In this document: piece by piece, positions 17,032-24,990 of the stretch
Layout of the letters: every line of letters starts with the position of its first letter
Position numbering within the stretch: the stretch's first letter is position 1
Virus record (IMG/VR): IMGVR_UViG_3300036800_000197
Coordinates: 1-41,905 of that record
Origin: a virus
Length of the DNA stretch: 41,905 nucleotides
Strand: one strand, 5' to 3'
Notes under the pieces: generated by a model
The model's database searches: none
Seen by the model: only the letters and a program-made list of their open reading frames with translations
What the model was told of the DNA's origin: nothing
Made by a program: the position numbers and the translations under genes

Positions 17032-17244
17032 GGATGTCCTTTGTCAGTCGTCGACGGCTTGCCCAGCCGGAGGGGATGGCTCATCATTGTCGCGCAAGGG
17101 ATCGGACTCGGTCTGCGGCCATGGTGCCGGCGGAGATCGCCGGACGGGTTTTCCGAAGAACGCCTCATGAAACAGCCGCGCATCGACGGGAGGGTGTAGC
17201 GTCTCACGAATGCCGGTTCGGCGACACTCAACGCGGTTTGTGTC

Positions 17245-17367
17245 TCAGACGATTGCGGCAAGACCAGCAAACTGCAGTCCGAGAAATTTGCGGCGAAACA
17301 GCGCAATGAAATCCAGTGCGAACTGGCGCTCGAATGCCGCCGGATCGCGGATCAATGTATTCGCCAT
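17245..17367 (-). CDS. Small protein, 40 aa, possibly truncated
   Basis: ATG at 17367 shares a base with the stop of the upstream gene (TGATG). The 40-residue product (MANTLIRDPAAFERQFALDF, then a basic and apolar end) stops at TGA 17245-17247. The same frame then stays open for 66 more codons to TGA 17044-17046, just before the scaffold ribosome binding site, with coding-like codons but no ATG/GTG/TTG start. So either a short gene is followed by non-coding DNA, or a single stop interrupts a 107-residue gene. Confidence 0.45.
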   Translation of the reverse strand: MANTLIRDPAAFERQFALDFIALFRRKFLGLQFAGLAAIV

Positions 17368-17768
17368 CAGTTGAGCAACCCCACGTCCATATGCTCGGCC
17401 GCCTTCACGCGATTGGCGCGCAGATCACCGTCCAGGATCAGCGCCTCGGCGATTGCGTCCTTCATGTGCTTCGAGACCAGCTCGTCCGGATATGCCAGGC
17501 AATCCGTGAGGGCCAGTCGCGCTTCCTCCAGCAATTGCGGCGCCATCTGCCTGACGAATACGAGCTGCCGATCGGCCTCCCTCGGGATCGCCTTGAACCT
17601 GGCGCGAAGATCGTTGTTCGCCGCCATATATGGCCCATACATCTCATAGGCCATCTTCACCGCCTGCTCGGCGACCATGCGATGCGCGTTGAGACCGCGG
17701 CCGATACCGGCGATGCGCGAGTTCTCCCGAATTGGCCGGGTGCGGACGTGGGGGGCGGAAAGAGTCAT
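17367..17768 (-). CDS. Phage protein of unknown function, helical
   Basis: 133 residues from ATG at 17768, chosen because GGAGGAT sits just upstream and the ATG overlaps the previous stop (ATGA, 17765-17768). The product is mostly helical with MVAEQAVKMAYEMYGPYMAANNDLRARF and an acidic C-terminal third. No domain recognised. Located between portal and scaffold genes. Confidence 0.65.
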   Translation of the reverse strand: MTLSAPHVRTRPIRENSRIAGIGRGLNAHRMVAEQAVKMAYEMYGPYMAANNDLRARFKAIPREADRQLVFVRQMAPQLLEEARLALTDCLAYPDELVSKHMKDAIAEALILDGDLRANRVKAAEHMDVGLLN

Positions 17769-17992
17769 CGATCCTCCGGATTGGGGAACGCATAGCCGAC
17801 GCGCACCGGCTCGGGCATTGCCTCCCAACTCTGCATCAGCCGGCCACACACGTTATGAAGGTGATCCCAACTCGTCACACCCTTGCTGGCGATGAAGCCA
17901 TTCGGATCAGGCGCAGCGCCCATGGCCTCATGCCACTCCGGTGTATTGTGTCGGTCCAATCCGAGTTGGACGCGGCGCGATCGGCGTTTCAT
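17765..17992 (-). CDS. Small phage protein, 75 aa
   Basis: 75 residues. The N-terminus is basic (MKRRSRRVQLGLDRH), followed by DHLHNVCGRLMQSWEAMPEPVRVGY. It is coupled to the downstream gene by ATGA. No recognised domain. Confidence 0.55.
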   Translation of the reverse strand: MKRRSRRVQLGLDRHNTPEWHEAMGAAPDPNGFIASKGVTSWDHLHNVCGRLMQSWEAMPEPVRVGYAFPNPEDR

Positions 17993-18005
17993 TTATCCCA
18001 GGCGG

Positions 18006-18638
18006 TCACGGACCCATCCGGCGCGGATCGGTTGGGAATGTCCGGAACGGATTGTGCGGCTTCGGAGGTTTTGCCGGTTCATCAAGAATGGATGGGATCG
18101 GATCAGCGGCCACGGGATACGACCCTGGTGAAGTGGGCTCCGTTCCATCGGCGAATGTGCCGCCGGGGTTGAGAACCGCAGTCGCGGCAGATGCGCGCCG
18201 GAGCAGCGCCAGTTCGGTGTTGAGTTCGGCGATGCGATCGACGTTCTGAATGACGGTCTCCTCGGCCGCGGCAAGCAACATGTGCTGTTGCGCGTACTCA
18301 GCCGCGAGTTCGACGATACGAGCGTCACGGGCGTAAACTTGCTGCCGGAGCCACGCATTCTCTTGCTGCATCGCAGCCATCAGGCGCTTCGTGGTCTCGG
18401 ACTCCAGCGTAATACGTTCGGCGGATGCGTGTTCGCTATAATCCATCTGCGTCGGTGGTGCGTGCGCGTCCCTCACACCCAAAACGGCCGTGCACATGAA
18501 TCTGGGCAAATCCTGCGCCAGGTCCCAACCGCACATCGAATGGAAGATGCTTCCGGCCTCGGCGCAATTACTTCGGATCAGGTCAAATACGCTGGGATCG
18601 CGGCCGGTCGCTTCACGGAACCGTTCGGCGGTGATCAT
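18006..18638 (-). CDS. Phage protein with conserved N-terminal Cys-containing region and coiled coil
   Basis: 210 residues. Residues 3-50 follow a pattern common in alphaproteobacterial phage proteins: AERFREATGRDP, then an N-C pair (SNCAEAG), then CGWDLAQDLPRFMC, with three Cys that could bind metal. Residues about 75-145 are a coiled coil (ITLESETTKRLMAAMQQENAWL, VDRIAELNTELALL), and the tail is Pro-rich. The start overlaps the portal stop (18635-18638, ATGA), so it is coupled to the portal gene. Confidence 0.6.
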   Translation of the reverse strand: MITAERFREATGRDPSVFDLIRSNCAEAGSIFHSMCGWDLAQDLPRFMCTAVLGVRDAHAPPTQMDYSEHASAERITLESETTKRLMAAMQQENAWLRQQVYARDARIVELAAEYAQQHMLLAAAEETVIQNVDRIAELNTELALLRRASAATAVLNPGGTFADGTEPTSPGSYPVAADPIPSILDEPAKPPKPHNPFRTFPTDPRRMGP

Positions 18639-20848
18639 GGGTTCTGCCCTCCGGGCTGGGCCGCCTGTTGCCCCGGATCAGGCGTGACGATCGGCAATGC
18701 GCCGGCCGCGCCCGGGAGCGGTCCACCGGTCGCATCCTGCGCCAGGTCGCCGGCCGAGGCCAGCCGCACCGGTCCCAGATTGTCCTGCATGGCCTGCTGG
18801 ACCGCCTGTTGCGCCATCTCCCGAATCATCGTCATCGCTGCCTCGGGATCGCCTTTGACCGCGGCGTTGAGGATGATCCCCAGCCGGTCGGTATCGGCCC
18901 TGAACGCATCGATCTCGGCCCCGGTGTCTTTCGCCTTGACCTTGAGCCGCTCCTCGGTGAGCGCCTGCATCGCCTCGCGCAGCAGCTTCTCGGTGTTGAC
19001 GCCTTTCTGCTCGGTGACCTGAAGCAATTTCTGCATTTGCGCCAGCTGCGCCTGAGCCTCGGGGGGAAGCCCGGGTTTAAGCCGTTCCGCCAGCTCTTCG
19101 GACATCGGGAAATCGGCCACTTTCATCAGGATGTCGCCGATCTTCGCCGCCAGTTCGGGGGCGAATTTCAGGATCTCGATGATGGCGTTGAACGTCTCCT
19201 GGCGCTGCGTCGCGTAACTTGGCCCGACGTCGGAAATCACTTCATAGGTGCCGATGCGCGGGTTGAAGATGCGTTGAATGGCGCCATTGAGCATCCGGGT
19301 GGAATGCGCCTCGGCGGCATCGGGGTCGAGCTGGACCTCGCCTTCGGATTTGTCCGGGTTAATGATCTTTGCGACCCGGGCGGTATCGTAAATGACCGGT
19401 ATCCATTCCTTGATGATGACGCCCTGGCGGCGGATCGACAGCGCCTGGTTGTCGATGAAGTGATAGGTCGCCCGATCGCCCTGTCTCTGGCGCTCGTTGA
19501 TCGCCTTACCCGAGCGCTCGTTGCCCGGCCGGCCCATCTCGGCCTCGTACTGACCCGAGGCCGCCTGCATGAACTGCTTCGCCATGGCGACGCCCTCCAT
19601 GTAGACGGGCGCGCCGGTGGGCGGTTGCTGACGTTCGGGGGGGGGGATCGGTTGGCCATCGTCGTCGTCGTGATTGTACATCAGCACCGAATGGTTCTCG
19701 GTATTCGCCGTCGACCAATAGGTCTCGAACCCCTCGAAGGCCGCTGCCGGCCCGACATAGGGTGTCTTGCTTTGCAGCGCGCCGAATTCGACCGAGGCCG
19801 ACCAGTTGTAATTCTCCATCCGCTGCGCCGAGATCATAGCCCGTGTGTGGCCCTTGCGGTCGAGCCGCTTCTCGATGCGGGTCACTTCGCCGATCCAGGG
19901 GACCACGGGCACCGCGGTACCCGGAACGTCGGTGGTCTCGACCAATTGGTTGCCGATGATCAGATGGCATTTGACCGATTTGCGGATGATCGGCCGGCGC
20001 TTCAGTTTCTGGCCCTTCGCCTCGAGTTCGGTTTCCCACGCGTCGATCATCGGCTGCGGCAGTTTCGAGGCGAACTCGACGGTTCCCTCGTCGTCGCCCA
20101 GCAATTCGTCGCGGTCCTCGGAGACCTCCCAGTAACGCGCCTCGCGGACGTGATCCTCGGCGATCCAGCCGCCGTCCTCGCCGTCGACCGCGTTGGCAAC
20201 CGCCAGCCGCCCCTTCAGCTCCGGATGTTTCTCCTCGACCTCATCGCGCGGCCGGTCGGTGAACTCGAATCCGTACCGTGCCCCCGTACCGTCCGGGGCG
20301 TGGCAGTCGCAATCGAGCATGATCGACATCGGATTGTCCGAGCCGCGGATATAGATTTCCTGGTTGAACGCGTCCGCCCCGGGTGTGGGCGAGGCCTCGA
20401 CGTAATCCGACTCGATGACCGTCCAACCCAGCCCGGCCTGGACCTGAAATTCGATCGCCTGGCCCTGGGCCATTTGCGCGTTCGAGATGTTGGCGATGTG
20501 CCGGTACATCCCCTCCAGCACTTCCGATGCCGCCTCGGAGGCGCCTGCACCGGTCGGGCGGTACTTGACGTCAGCCTTGTTCTGCTTCGCCTCGTTGATG
20601 ATGTGCAGATTGTGCTGGCGCACCTCGTTGATGGTCAGCGATGGCTTCTCGCCGCGCAGCGCATAGAGATCGGCCGGCCATTGCCAGTTGTTGTACTCGT
20701 CGCCGTTGGCGAATTTGTAATCCAGCAGCCAGTGATCGCGCGCGTCGTTTTCGTAGCGCCGGCATTTGAGAAACCGGCGGTGCGCGCGAATGACGATCGG
20801 ATCGGTGGCATCGATCGTCGTGTCGTTGCTGAGATCGGAGTCGGACAA
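18635..20848 (-). CDS. Portal protein, P22 gp1-like
   Basis: 737 residues, close to P22 gp1 (725). The start is TTG at 20848, four bases after the stop of the small upstream gene. Family features: HWLLDYKFANGDEYNNWQWP near 39-58, SLTINEVRQHNLHIINEAKQ near 74-93, GLGWTVIESDYVEA, then DCDCHAPDGTGARYGFEFTD, then AKQFMQAASGQYEAEMG and RQGDRATYHFIDN, with a long helical C-terminus ending in Pro/Gly/Ala-rich sequence (barrel region). The dodecameric portal is the DNA entry channel and docks the terminase and gp4-like adaptor. A run of ten G at 19637-19646 lies inside the gene. Confidence 0.9.
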   Translation of the reverse strand: MSDSDLSNDTTIDATDPIVIRAHRRFLKCRRYENDARDHWLLDYKFANGDEYNNWQWPADLYALRGEKPSLTINEVRQHNLHIINEAKQNKADVKYRPTGAGASEAASEVLEGMYRHIANISNAQMAQGQAIEFQVQAGLGWTVIESDYVEASPTPGADAFNQEIYIRGSDNPMSIMLDCDCHAPDGTGARYGFEFTDRPRDEVEEKHPELKGRLAVANAVDGEDGGWIAEDHVREARYWEVSEDRDELLGDDEGTVEFASKLPQPMIDAWETELEAKGQKLKRRPIIRKSVKCHLIIGNQLVETTDVPGTAVPVVPWIGEVTRIEKRLDRKGHTRAMISAQRMENYNWSASVEFGALQSKTPYVGPAAAFEGFETYWSTANTENHSVLMYNHDDDDGQPIPPPERQQPPTGAPVYMEGVAMAKQFMQAASGQYEAEMGRPGNERSGKAINERQRQGDRATYHFIDNQALSIRRQGVIIKEWIPVIYDTARVAKIINPDKSEGEVQLDPDAAEAHSTRMLNGAIQRIFNPRIGTYEVISDVGPSYATQRQETFNAIIEILKFAPELAAKIGDILMKVADFPMSEELAERLKPGLPPEAQAQLAQMQKLLQVTEQKGVNTEKLLREAMQALTEERLKVKAKDTGAEIDAFRADTDRLGIILNAAVKGDPEAAMTMIREMAQQAVQQAMQDNLGPVRLASAGDLAQDATGGPLPGAAGALPIVTPDPGQQAAQPGGQNP

Positions 20849-20851
20849 GCG

Positions 20852-21004
20852 TTACTTCTTCGCTTTCGCCGGATGGTCGCGGACCGCTGCGTTGGCTGAC
20901 ATCGCCGCGATCCGGGGCGATTTGCCGCGCGTCAGCTGTGCCCGCTCGACGTCGTCCCATTGCCGCTTGCGGGCCGGCGTGTTGGCTTTCTTCGAGCGGG
21001 GCAT
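20852..21004 (-). CDS. Small basic protein, 50 aa
   Basis: ATG at 21004 shares a base with the stop of the upstream gene (TGATG); TAA at 20852-20854. The product is very basic (MPRSKKANTPARKRQWDDVE then QLTRGKSPRIAAMSANAAV). I associate this type of short PRSK...RQWDDV...RGKSP protein with a position just before portal genes. Function unknown; possibly nucleic-acid binding. Confidence 0.65.
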   Translation of the reverse strand: MPRSKKANTPARKRQWDDVERAQLTRGKSPRIAAMSANAAVRDHPAKAKK

Positions 21005-21201
21005 CAGTTTTGATAATCCGGTGGCATCAGTTCAGGATTGTCCGCTAGTTTTGTCAGCTCGGCCGCCAACTGGCGCAGTTCGTCGGCTGTCAATTCGGCC
21101 TCGAAGTAGAGGTCGCACGCTTCGGTAAGACCGAACCGGTCGCCCCTCCGTTCGATCACAAGGATACGTTTCGACAGTCGGTGCAGAATCGGGAAAGGCA
21201 T
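21004..21201 (-). CDS. Small acidic protein, 65 aa
   Basis: ATG at 21201 overlaps the previous stop (TGATG). Beta-strand start (FPILHRLSKRILVIERRGD) followed by a helix (TADELRQLAAELTKLAD). No domain known. Confidence 0.6.
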   Translation of the reverse strand: MPFPILHRLSKRILVIERRGDRFGLTEACDLYFEAELTADELRQLAAELTKLADNPELMPPDYQN

Positions 21202-21401
21202 CAGCCAGACCTTCCGCTGTCGAACGCGCCGCAATCATTGCCCTCATCGGCTCGGGTGTTGGTTTGCATGTCGCGCTGCCAGCGCGCCGCCCAGAACGGC
21301 AGCCAGCCGTATTTCGGCTTGCAGCGCCCATAGGTGGCCACAGCATCGGTGAACGGGATTTGCGTTCCCTGTGTCCATCGCGCGCAGGCCTCGCAGGTCA
21401 T
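21201..21401 (-). CDS. Small Cys-rich protein, 66 aa
   Basis: ATG at 21401 overlaps the stop of the previous gene (TGATG). Cys at 3, 6, 27 and 57, with CEACARW at the start and DCGAF near the end, fit a single zinc-binding site. A Trp/Arg-rich middle (WLPFWAARWQRDM) lies between. Function unknown. Confidence 0.6.
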   Translation of the reverse strand: MTCEACARWTQGTQIPFTDAVATYGRCKPKYGWLPFWAARWQRDMQTNTRADEGNDCGAFDSGRSG

Positions 21402-21721
21402 CAGCGCGACTTTCCCGGCAGCGTCTTGCGGAATGCATCACCGGCTTTTGCCGAGGGCGATGCCATGGCTTTTGCCACCCCGGCTTTCGACAGCGGCTTG
21501 ATCGTGATCTTCACCCCGGCCGGACCTTTGGGGGCTTTGACCGGCAGCCGCGCCGGCATCCCCGTAAGATCCGGGCCGCGCGGGATCTTGACCGCCAGCT
21601 TCGACGGCGGATCGACGCGCTGCGGGTTGAGTGTATTCACGCCGGGATCGACGCGGCGCTCGAACAGCGGCGACGGCCGGCCGTTGGCCATGGGAGACGT
21701 CTTGCGATCGTTGACGCTCAT
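21401..21721 (-). CDS. Pro/Lys-rich phage protein, 106 aa
   Basis: ATG at 21721 overlaps the stop of the upstream gene (ATGA). Low-complexity, basic, with repeated K-x-P and G-P motifs (AVKIPRGPDLTGMPARLPVK). No fold evident. Confidence 0.55.
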   Translation of the reverse strand: MSVNDRKTSPMANGRPSPLFERRVDPGVNTLNPQRVDPPSKLAVKIPRGPDLTGMPARLPVKAPKGPAGVKITIKPLSKAGVAKAMASPSAKAGDAFRKTLPGKSR

Positions 21722-21864
21722 GAGACATCCTTTTCCGCACGCAATGCGCGCGCACGCCAGTATTCCAGACTGTCGGTGGCGCGGGCGAGTTTCTGCCGGC
21801 ACTCGTCGAGGTCTTTGCGTTGCGCGTTCATCTCGTCGCGCAGCGCTTTCGCCGGATCGGTCAT
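21718..21864 (-). CDS. Small coiled-coil protein, 48 aa
   Basis: ATG at 21864 and TGA at 21718, both in four-base ATGA overlaps with neighbours. Almost wholly helical and charged (DEMNAQRKDLDECRQKLARA). Size and charge resemble small phage proteins that bind head components, but nothing specific is seen. Confidence 0.6.
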   Translation of the reverse strand: MTDPAKALRDEMNAQRKDLDECRQKLARATDSLEYWRARALRAEKDVS

Positions 21865-22121
21865 TCCAGTTCCCACTCCTGCATGGCCGTTATCGCTTCG
21901 CGCGGAATGGTGATGACGCCGTCGACCGAAGGGTTACCGCCAGCGATGCCGAGCACCTGGACATGGGCGGCGATAGTGATCCGTTCTGACGTGTCCTGGA
22001 CCAGCCAACCGATGGACTCGATGGTAAGAACACGCTCTTCAGTGGCGTCCTTCAGATAGCACCAGCCGTGTGGGCCATAGCTATCGACCCACGTCACGCG
22101 AACAAGCGGCCAGGGGATCAA
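21861..22121 (-). CDS. Small beta-rich protein, 86 aa, TTG start
   Basis: The only start that fits is TTG at 22121, which overlaps the upstream stop as TTGA (22118-22121), the same coupling seen elsewhere with ATGA. The product has alternating strands: VRVTWVDSYGPHGWCYL, EERVLTIESIGWLVQDT, ERITIAAHVQVLG, then VDGVITIPREAI. I would expect a small beta-barrel. Unknown function. Confidence 0.6.
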   Translation of the reverse strand: MIPWPLVRVTWVDSYGPHGWCYLKDATEERVLTIESIGWLVQDTSERITIAAHVQVLGIAGGNPSVDGVITIPREAITAMQEWELE

Positions 22122-22321
22122 CGGAACTTCTTTTTCGCCGCAGCCATGTTGACCAGCTTCGACGGTTTGGCGGTCTGGTTGGCCCAGGCCACGTTCAGGC
22201 CGTTGCCCTTGGTGCGCGAGGTGCCGGGATCGGACGGGCGCGCCGGCGTGCCCTTTGCGACGCCGCCGGATTGCGCCATCCTGACGCCGTCGCCGTGGAT
22301 GCGGATCGAGTTGGTGGCCAT
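22118..22321 (-). CDS. Small basic protein, 67 aa
   Basis: ATG at 22321. The product is Gly/Ala/Lys-rich (GVRMAQSGGVAKGTPARP, then VNMAAAKKKFR). Probably disordered. It begins a leftward run and stands 20 bases from the rightward gene at 22342, so a divergent promoter must lie here or upstream transcription continues through. Confidence 0.5.
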   Translation of the reverse strand: MATNSIRIHGDGVRMAQSGGVAKGTPARPSDPGTSRTKGNGLNVAWANQTAKPSKLVNMAAAKKKFR

Positions 22322-22341
22322 GGGAGGGTCCTTTGGTTGAG

Positions 22342-22665
22342 ATGACGATGATCGACCGCGTCAAGGGAGCGGTCCGAAGCTACGAGGTCATGCGCCACAA
22401 TTTTGAATGGCGTGTCGTTCGACTGAGCGGCTTCGGAGACATCAGATTCCGCTCAAAAGTCTTCGATGAAGCGCAAGCCCGATGCGACGAACTGAACGCC
22501 CGCGCGGTAATCGAGGCGATGCGGGAGCCGAGCGAGGCGATGAAACGAGACGGCGCATGGACGCTTTGGCATCACACAAACTCGAAGGCCTCTGCCACGA
22601 CAATCATCGGTGAGATATTCGTATCCATGATCGACGCCGCGCTTACGGAGCCGGAAGCGCCGTGA
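22342..22665 (+). CDS. Conserved-type small phage protein (rightward)
   Basis: 107 residues from ATG at 22342. A TTG at 22333, nearer the GGAGGG at 22323-22328, is an alternative, so the start is unsure. The C-terminal half, ARAVIEAMREPSEAMKRDG ... MIDAALTEP, is a pattern seen in small phage proteins of Alphaproteobacteria. Translation of the next gene is coupled by GTGA at 22662-22665. Rightward in a leftward block, so likely a cargo cassette. Confidence 0.6.
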   Translation: MTMIDRVKGAVRSYEVMRHNFEWRVVRLSGFGDIRFRSKVFDEAQARCDELNARAVIEAMREPSEAMKRDGAWTLWHHTNSKASATTIIGEIFVSMIDAALTEPEAP

Positions 22666-22913
22666 CTGGCAGAACTCGTCGAGTCAACGATATCGGCGCA
22701 GGGAAGGCCGGTGTGGGCAACGAGCGGATGAGAGACTTCCGCGTCTATGTCGAGGATGGACTGGTTCGGGTCTGGGTCGAGGTGGCTGACTTTGCGAGCC
22801 GAGGCGATACATCGGTCGAGGTGATGCAATACTTGACTGCGGACGAAGCGATGTTCTTTGCCAAGGCTTTTGAACGATGCGCAATTGAGGCGCTGCGCCA
22901 AGGGGCCGAATAA
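22662..22913 (+). CDS. Small unknown protein, GTG start
   Basis: 83 residues from GTG at 22662, overlapping the previous stop (GTGA). Middle strands (DFRVYVEDGLVRVWVEVADFA) then a helix (LTADEAMFFAKAFERCAIEAL). Forms a two-gene rightward cassette with the preceding gene and ends three bases before the leftward gene at 22916. Confidence 0.55.
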   Translation: MTGRTRRVNDIGAGKAGVGNERMRDFRVYVEDGLVRVWVEVADFASRGDTSVEVMQYLTADEAMFFAKAFERCAIEALRQGAE

Positions 22914-22915
22914 CC

Positions 22916-23221
22916 TTACGGAGCCGGAAGCGCCTTCACCTCAGTAAACGCGCCGTCGATCGTTCCCGGGTTCCCGTCGATCATCAGCACATGCCGGCGC
23001 GGCATCGCGGCGATCACCGCAGCGGCCTCCTGGTGCGTCAGCTCTTTGCGCGGATCGGCGGCGGATTGCAGCAGCTCATGCACATCTCCGGCATCGAGCG
23101 CGGCGGCGAGATAGTCGTCGCCGGGATGCGCCGCGCGAGCGCAGCGCCGGAAGTCGCGCAACGCCTGGACGTGCGAAGCGGGCAGTTTGTGCAGCCAGTC
23201 GTGGAAGGCGGAGGGGGTCAC
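22916..23221 (-). CDS. Unknown protein, 101 aa, GTG start
   Basis: GTG at 23221, three bases after the stop of the Acb2-like gene, so it is co-transcribed with it. The product has a helical N-terminus (FHDWLHKLPASHVQALRDFRR), a DAGDVHELLQS helix and a C-terminal strand set (RHVLMIDGNPGTIDGAF). No domain recognised. Given its neighbour it may be a second accessory function. Confidence 0.55.
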   Translation of the reverse strand: MTPSAFHDWLHKLPASHVQALRDFRRCARAAHPGDDYLAAALDAGDVHELLQSAADPRKELTHQEAAAVIAAMPRRHVLMIDGNPGTIDGAFTEVKALPAP

Positions 23222-23224
23222 GGA

Positions 23225-23473
23225 TCAGGCCGTCAGTTCCTTCACGCACCACATCACCGACTCTTCGAGAGCGGTAAACGCGAGCGAGCGGTAGCGGCCG
23301 GCTTTGACGGTCTCGAACAGCGCCTCCAGTTCGGAGGCTTTCTGCTTGATCGCGTCGTGCAGTGTTTTCTCCTCGTCGGTCAGCGCGCGATAGCGCGGAC
23401 GGAACCGGCTCGTCGGCATGGTGACATCAGCGGATTGGCGCGCGTCGGGAGCGCCCTCGTAAACATTGGCCAT
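23225..23473 (-). CDS. Acb2/Tad1 hairpin-type protein, candidate anti-CBASS
   Basis: 82 residues. After a loose N-terminus, RFRPRYRALTDEEKTLHDAI starts a long helix that runs to about residue 56, and GRYRSLAFTALEESVMWCVK forms a second helix. This two-helix arrangement, with YR-x-L-(T/S)-x-EE at the first turn and an R-x-x-x-(L/I)-A-x-T-x-L-(E/Q)-x-x-x-M motif in the second, is how I know the Acb2/Tad1 hairpin family (formerly DUF7681; T4 Vs.4 is a member). Acb2 proteins bind cyclic oligonucleotide signals and so block CBASS immunity. Assignment rests on pattern memory without a search. It lies beside the terminase, where small accessory genes often sit. Confidence 0.65.
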   Translation of the reverse strand: MANVYEGAPDARQSADVTMPTSRFRPRYRALTDEEKTLHDAIKQKASELEALFETVKAGRYRSLAFTALEESVMWCVKELTA

Positions 23474-23506
23474 CAGACGTTCCTTTCTGTTCGGGTCACC
23501 GGTTGC

Positions 23507-23635
23507 TCACCAGTATTTGATCGCGAAATGGACGAACGCGGCGCCGATCGCCGCCACTACGACTATGCAGATACAGCAGACCGCAAGACCGACCGCGATC
23601 TGGATTGCCTCGGTGTGGCGCGTGAGCCATTTCAT
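23507..23635 (-). CDS. Small single-TM protein, 42 aa
   Basis: ATG at 23635 overlaps the terminase stop (ATGA, 23632-23635). Residues about 11-36 (IQIAVGLAVCCICIVVVAAIGAAF) form one transmembrane helix after a basic N-terminus. Function unknown; single-TM proteins of this size are often regulators, holin partners or exclusion factors. Confidence 0.6.
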   Translation of the reverse strand: MKWLTRHTEAIQIAVGLAVCCICIVVVAAIGAAFVHFAIKYW

Positions 23636-24990
23636 CGTCCCATCCATGCGCCCTGCGTGCGCGCGCGTTGTGGCGGGATATAGGGCGCGGGCTTCGGTTT
23701 CTCGTTGTCCGGATCGCGGGAACCTTGCACGCCGGTGCCAATCGCATCGGCGCAATGACTCGCCTGGTCGTGTACCGCGTCCGGCCGCCAAACACCCATG
23801 TGCTCGTTCCACTGCCGCCGGTATGCCCGCAACTGTCTGAGGCCGACCTCGCAGCCTTTTGCATCGAAGAACGACCGCGCCATGATGGAGCGGACCGCCG
23901 CTACGCGATCGGCGGGATTGGCTTTGTCGACCACGCGAACCGGCCGCACGCCCAACCCTTCAAGGAACGCGCGGCGTCCCGCTTTGAAGGTCATCTCGCG
24001 CACCTTGATGTCCTCCGGCAGGAAATGCCGGCCGTAAACGTAAGGCTTTTCCAGCACGATCTTGGCATAATCGACAAGGTCCGCGCCATTGTCCTCGTAG
24101 TACTCGAGCCATCGCCATTCGCCGCCGGGGGAGCGCTGGAACCACCAGATCGCGGTGTAATCGTCCATCCCGAGATCCCAGCAGGTATGGACCGGGAGCC
24201 GTGGATCGTAAGTGACCTTGCAGACGCGCTCGTCGCGGATTGCGGTATCGAGCCATTTGCCATAGTAGGACCCGGAATTCGGCGAAGTGAACGAGCAGTT
24301 CATCTCCTGCTCGAACTCTTCCTCGTCGAGGTTCTTCCGGATGTCGGCTATCTGCGCCGGCGAGAAGACATTGGTGTCGGTGTATCTCAGCAGGTACCGC
24401 GATGCGTCGGGATCGTCGTCGGCGTCGTTATAGGCGCCGGCCAGCCGGCCGTTGCCCTTTGGCGTGCCGATCTTGATGCGTTGGCCGCTATAGTCGGACA
24501 GCATCGGCACGACGACCATATCGAGGCCCGAAGCAATTACGTCGTCGGCTTCATCTTCGATAACCAGATCGGCATAGCCGCCGCGCCAGGCATCCGGCTT
24601 GTCCATGCCGCCGCACTGATAGACGCCGCCATTCGGCAACTCGATCCGCAGCACCGATTTCATGACCCGCGCGCCCGGAAAACTCTCGGCGGCGCGGGTC
24701 ACCTTGTCCCAAAGCCCGGTGCGCTGCCACATGACCTGCGCGGGAAGTACATGGATCACGCGAGGCGGGTCCGCTCTCAAATTGCGTTGTGCCGGCGGGA
24801 TATGCCGGCGATCCTCGGTGGCAGAGGTGCGCAACGCCCGCCAAACGAAGGCGGTCGACTTGCCGCCGCGGCGGTGAACCACCGCGACGATCTTCGGATG
24901 CCTGTCCTCGATGAGGGGGACCTGCCATTCGCGCGGCGTGAAGGGTAGGATGACGTCGGTTTCGATCAACAGGAGACTCTGAAATGGCAT
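23632..24990 (-). CDS. terL: Terminase large subunit
   Basis: 452 residues. Walker A-like HRRGGKST at 39-46, Walker B LVIEDEAD at 142-149 and coupling motif GTPKGN at 175-180 define the ATPase motor. The nuclease domain has WDLGMDDYTA (D272) as first acidic site and further acidic/His residues near DAVHDQASHCADAIG. ATP hydrolysis drives DNA through the portal and the nuclease cuts the concatemer. The ATG at 24990 overlaps the rightward ORF start at 24984; a start a few codons later is possible. Portal, coat and tail genes follow in the same direction. Confidence 0.9.
   Translation of the reverse strand: MPFQSLLLIETDVILPFTPREWQVPLIEDRHPKIVAVVHRRGGKSTAFVWRALRTSATEDRRHIPPAQRNLRADPPRVIHVLPAQVMWQRTGLWDKVTRAAESFPGARVMKSVLRIELPNGGVYQCGGMDKPDAWRGGYADLVIEDEADDVIASGLDMVVVPMLSDYSGQRIKIGTPKGNGRLAGAYNDADDDPDASRYLLRYTDTNVFSPAQIADIRKNLDEEEFEQEMNCSFTSPNSGSYYGKWLDTAIRDERVCKVTYDPRLPVHTCWDLGMDDYTAIWWFQRSPGGEWRWLEYYEDNGADLVDYAKIVLEKPYVYGRHFLPEDIKVREMTFKAGRRAFLEGLGVRPVRVVDKANPADRVAAVRSIMARSFFDAKGCEVGLRQLRAYRRQWNEHMGVWRPDAVHDQASHCADAIGTGVQGSRDPDNEKPKPAPYIPPQRARTQGAWMGR

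Noticed and set aside
17028-17306. 92-codon minus-strand frame before the scaffold gene
   Set aside because: TTG start without ribosome binding site and Arg/Pro/Ser-rich product; the ATG-coupled frame at 17367 is better supported.
18668-20899. 743-codon open frame on the plus strand across the portal gene
   Set aside because: It mirrors the portal codons in a GC-rich gene; its translation is Arg/Asp/Leu-rich with no domain, while the opposite strand matches a portal throughout.
23668-24948. 426-codon plus-strand frame across the large terminase
   Set aside because: Antisense shadow of a gene with clear Walker and nuclease motifs.
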